Assembly: GCA_019873685.1 (NCBI GenBank)
Contig: JAIOAT010000019.1
Location: forward strand, 1-51,844
Length of the DNA: 51,844 nt
Reading direction: 5' to 3'
From: Chloroflexota bacterium
GTDB taxonomy: Bacteria; Chloroflexota; Anaerolineae; Aggregatilineales; Ch27
In this document: piece after piece, positions 49,644 through 51,844 of the stretch
Position numbering within the stretch: position 1 is the first letter of the stretch
Layout: every line of letters starts with the position of its first letter
Position numbers and translations under genes: made by a program
Notes under the pieces: generated by a model
Databases searched by the model: none
What the model was told of the DNA's origin: nothing
What the model saw: only the letters and a program-made list of their open reading frames with translations

Positions 49644-50087
49644 TCAGGATTCCGGTCCGCGCAGCACATCCCGCACCACCGCGGCCAGCGACTGGGCCGG
49701 GGTGCCTTCTGTCGCTGGAACATGCACAAAAGCGCCATCCAGTTGCATGTAACCGAGTACCACCGCCAGATCGGGAAGCTCCGCCTGAATACGGTGCTGG
49801 ATCGCCCGCAGGTCATCCCGGTGGCGGTCTGGCGTGCCCTCCGCGCCATAAGCGCCGCAATCTTCGTGATTCAGCAGGAGCACCAGTCGGATGCCATGCA
49901 GTCGCGCCGCCAGCGCTACCTGCGCCAACACGACCTCGCGATCCTTCACGCCGCCGGCCAGCGCGACGCGATCATACGTTCCGTAACCGAGCACCGAACT
50001 CAGCCAGGCGTCAAGGTGGGCCTGCAGCCGGAAATCAATACAGGAAACGACCAGAGCATCACAGCGAAGCGGCCGCCTGTTCCCCAT
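49644..50087 (-). CDS. Small beta-carbonic-anhydrase-like protein
   Basis: A 147-residue protein, shorter than usual beta-carbonic anhydrases (about 190-220). It keeps the zinc-site motifs: Cys16 and Asp18-Arg20 in VVSCIDFRL, and His74 and Cys77 in LLNHEDCGAYG. The Asp-Arg dyad next to the first cysteine is present, so activity is possible, but the missing C-terminal part leaves this uncertain. ATG 50087 is used. It lies between tRNA-Pro and mazG, on the mazG strand. Confidence 0.75.
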   Translation of the reverse strand: MGNRRPLRCDALVVSCIDFRLQAHLDAWLSSVLGYGTYDRVALAGGVKDREVVLAQVALAARLHGIRLVLLLNHEDCGAYGAEGTPDRHRDDLRAIQHRIQAELPDLAVVLGYMQLDGAFVHVPATEGTPAQSLAAVVRDVLRGPES

Positions 50088-50131
50088 GTCTCAACCCTGC
50101 CCCCGTTTCCCCTGACGGTCAGACTTCCGGA

Positions 50132-51574
50132 CTATAACCCCTGCGCCTTTGCCTCTTCCCACAGCGCATCCATCTCCGCCAGGGACATCTGGCTCAGGAC
50201 ACGCCCGGCGCGTTCCGCCGCCTGCTCGATATAGTGAAAGCGCCGGTAAAAACGCCGGTTGGCTTCCCGCAGCGCCGTCTCCGGCTCAACGCCCATCCAG
50301 CGGATCCAGTTCACCAGAGCAAAGAGCAGATCGCCGATCTCCTCAGCGCGCTGCTCAGGATCAGGCGCGGCGCGGATTTCGTCGATCTCCTCGCGGATTT
50401 TGTCAATCACCGGCTCGATCTGTTCCCAGTCAAAACCAACGCGGGCGGCCCGTTCCTGGTAGTTGTACGCCTGAGCCAGCGCCGGTAGCGCCTTGGAGAT
50501 ACCATCCAGCAGCGATTGGCGGGCCTTGCCATTATCCCGCCGTTCCTGCCGCTTGATCGCTTCCCAGTTACGGGCTACATCGCTGCTATCGTTGACGCTC
50601 ACCTCACCCCAGACGTGCGGGTGGCGGTGAATAAGCTTGCGGTTGATAGTGCCGATAACCTCTGGCATCCGGAATTCGTCCCGGTCAATGGCCACCTGGG
50701 CATGAAAAACTACCTGCAACAGCAGGTCGCCCAGTTCTTCGCGCAGTGCGCCAACATCTCCGGCGTCCAGCGCCTCCAGCACTTCGTAGGCTTCTTCAAG
50801 AAGGTACGGGCGCAGCGTCAGGTGATCCTGCTCCCGATCCCAGGGACAGCCCTCTGGAGAGCGCAAGTGGGCCATCGTCTCCTGCAGGCTTTCAAAGCTG
50901 CCATAGGGATCACAGGCAGGAATGTACAGATGCGTCAGGGGGGATAGATGGAGACGATCATCGATCGCGGCCAGCGCAACGGGCGACGTTAACAGATGGC
51001 CGGCGTCATCGGGCCGGAGCAGCAGCAGTTCGTGTTCGGGGGGATACTGGCGCAGCAACAGCGTCCTGATCTGGTTGAGCAAAGCTGCGCTGCTCACCTC
51101 CGTAATCAGGGCTGGAACCGCCGGGTTGAACGGCGGATAGTACACCCCTGCCAGTTCCGCCGCCGGGTGAATCTGTATCCCCGTCGCAGCAGGCGCAGGC
51201 AGCGCCTCCAGCAGGCTGTCAAGAAAACCCGCGCTGTCGATCAAGCGCAGGGGGACGCCCCGTTCGAGCGCCTGCGCGCTAAGCCGCTCCAGGAATGATC
51301 GGTCGCCGGCTAACCTGCCGGGCGACGCATACACCACTTCCCGGCGCTCACCTTCCTGCAGGATGTCAGCGCACCAGCGCCCGTAGCTGGCATCGTCGAT
51401 CGAATCGTCGTCGCCGGTCAGGGCGCGATACTCCGGGCCAGCGGGCAACGTCGCCACAACCGGATGATCCGGCATCCGCAAGAAAACGATCTGCGCCTGC
51501 TCGATCGCCCGCCAGGCACCCAGGCTCAACCTGTCGATATGCCCGGACCCAAGCCCAACAACCGTGATCGCCAT
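50132..51574 (-). CDS. mazG: MazG nucleotide pyrophosphohydrolase with N-terminal tetrapyrrole-methylase domain (YabN type)
   Basis: A 480-residue fusion. Residues 1-220 are a SAM-dependent tetrapyrrole-methylase-like domain (ITVVGLGSGHIDRLSLGA at the start, DPYGSFESL near the end). Residues 225-480 are MazG, which hydrolyses NTPs to NMP and PPi. It has LRSPEGCPWDREQDH, the metal motifs EEAYEVLEA and EELGDLLLQ, then a second EEIDEI/EEIGDLLFALVNW set. This layout is that of Bacillus YabN. ATG 51574 is used. Adjacent to the 5S rRNA gene, which reads the same way. Confidence 0.94.
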   Translation of the reverse strand: MAITVVGLGSGHIDRLSLGAWRAIEQAQIVFLRMPDHPVVATLPAGPEYRALTGDDDSIDDASYGRWCADILQEGERREVVYASPGRLAGDRSFLERLSAQALERGVPLRLIDSAGFLDSLLEALPAPAATGIQIHPAAELAGVYYPPFNPAVPALITEVSSAALLNQIRTLLLRQYPPEHELLLLRPDDAGHLLTSPVALAAIDDRLHLSPLTHLYIPACDPYGSFESLQETMAHLRSPEGCPWDREQDHLTLRPYLLEEAYEVLEALDAGDVGALREELGDLLLQVVFHAQVAIDRDEFRMPEVIGTINRKLIHRHPHVWGEVSVNDSSDVARNWEAIKRQERRDNGKARQSLLDGISKALPALAQAYNYQERAARVGFDWEQIEPVIDKIREEIDEIRAAPDPEQRAEEIGDLLFALVNWIRWMGVEPETALREANRRFYRRFHYIEQAAERAGRVLSQMSLAEMDALWEEAKAQGL

Positions 51575-51755
51575 GGTCGCCCCCAATAGCAAAGCATACC
51601 AGCCCGGCCAGACGCTTCATTATACCGGAAGATCGCGGCTCTTTTCAGCAAGAATCGACCGGCAGGCAACTGTAAGCCGCTAAATAGGGGGAAAAGCTAC
51701 AAGTGAATAATCAGGGGAAACGCGTTGTTGGGTGTAGAAAAAGGACATTCCTGAG

Positions 51756-51844
51756 GGTTGGCGTTGGCCTACTCTCCCACTCCGCTACCAGAGCAGTACC
51801 ATCGGTGCTGGCGGGCTTAACGACCGGGTTCGAGATGGGACCGG
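51756..51844 (-). rRNA. 5S ribosomal RNA, 3' part (truncated by the window edge)
   Basis: Read on the minus strand, the sequence contains the 5S hallmarks CCCATCTCGAACCCGG and GTGGGAGAGTAGG and ends in GCCAACC. The 5' part lies beyond the window. It implies that an rRNA operon ends here, upstream of mazG. Its 3' boundary is approximate. A short AGGA/TCCT hairpin and a T-run follow the 3' end. Confidence 0.93.

Noticed and set aside
49388-49849. N-terminal extension of the CDP-alcohol phosphatidyltransferase frame containing GAGGFEPPTSPTRT-like peptide
   Set aside because: This is the antisense translation of tRNA-Pro, a well-known source of false proteins. The real gene starts at GTG 49387 with its own ribosome binding site.
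1-51844. CRISPR arrays, insertion sequences, prophage or integrase genes
   Set aside because: I saw no regularly spaced repeats, transposase or integrase motifs, or attachment-site-like duplications next to either tRNA gene.

Overview
The window looks like a chromosomal segment of a GC-rich bacterium. I infer Chloroflexota, probably an Anaerolineae-like heterotroph, from the gene content: a tuf-rpmG-tRNA-Trp-secE-nusG-rplK-rplA block, large secreted or cytosolic glycosidases, sugar ABC systems without their own ATPase, HypCDEF and a YabN-type MazG. This taxonomic call rests on gene style, not on a search. Coding density is high. Most starts have a clear GGAGG-type ribosome binding site, and long shadow reading frames run antisense to real genes.

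Layout. 1-3.1 kb: the 3' end of tuf, rpmG, tRNA-Trp, secE, nusG, rplK and rplA, closed by a terminator; the usual rplJL-rpoBC continuation is absent. 3.1-11.1 kb: housekeeping and scavenging genes (ogt, aspS, coaBC, coaX, a P1-family aminopeptidase, an Fsr-like MFS exporter, murQ). 11.2-17 kb: a GH38 alpha-mannosidase, a CE7 acetyl esterase and a class I/II aminotransferase. 17-30 kb: a long minus-strand catabolic cluster read as ROK repressor, FucI/AraA-like isomerase, sugar-binding protein, two permeases, aldehyde dehydrogenase, TalC-type transaldolase, GH4 glycosidase, two-subunit UxaA/SuyAB-type lyase and LarA-family racemase. 30.2-33.3 kb: a secreted GH57 glycosidase. 33.5-37.5 kb: a phnD-phnC-phnE transporter with an unusually large permease. 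37.6-43.3 kb: an Asp/Glu racemase, then hypCDE facing away from hypF. 43.3-51.6 kb: a PEP synthase/PPDK regulator, an ABC-2 exporter whose permease carries a SpoIIM-like domain, lgt, a CDP-alcohol phosphatidyltransferase, tRNA-Pro, a small beta-carbonic-anhydrase-like protein and mazG. The right edge enters a 5S rRNA gene on the minus strand.

The most interesting region is the 17-30 kb cluster. Each enzyme class matches a step in a hypothetical route for the plant sulfosugar sulfoquinovose: glycoside hydrolysis (GH4), aldose-ketose isomerisation (FucI-like), cleavage by a sulfofructose-type transaldolase (TalC-like), oxidation of sulfolactaldehyde (ALDH), inversion of sulfolactate at C2 (LarA-type, with all catalytic positions kept), and desulfonation to pyruvate and sulfite (SuyAB-like). 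The families are read from sequence; the sulfosugar assignment is inference. If right, one locus would carry a complete sulfoquinovose-to-sulfite pathway in which a nickel-pincer racemase replaces the two-dehydrogenase route normally used to invert sulfolactate. The main alternative is catabolism of a deoxy-sugar or a sugar acid.
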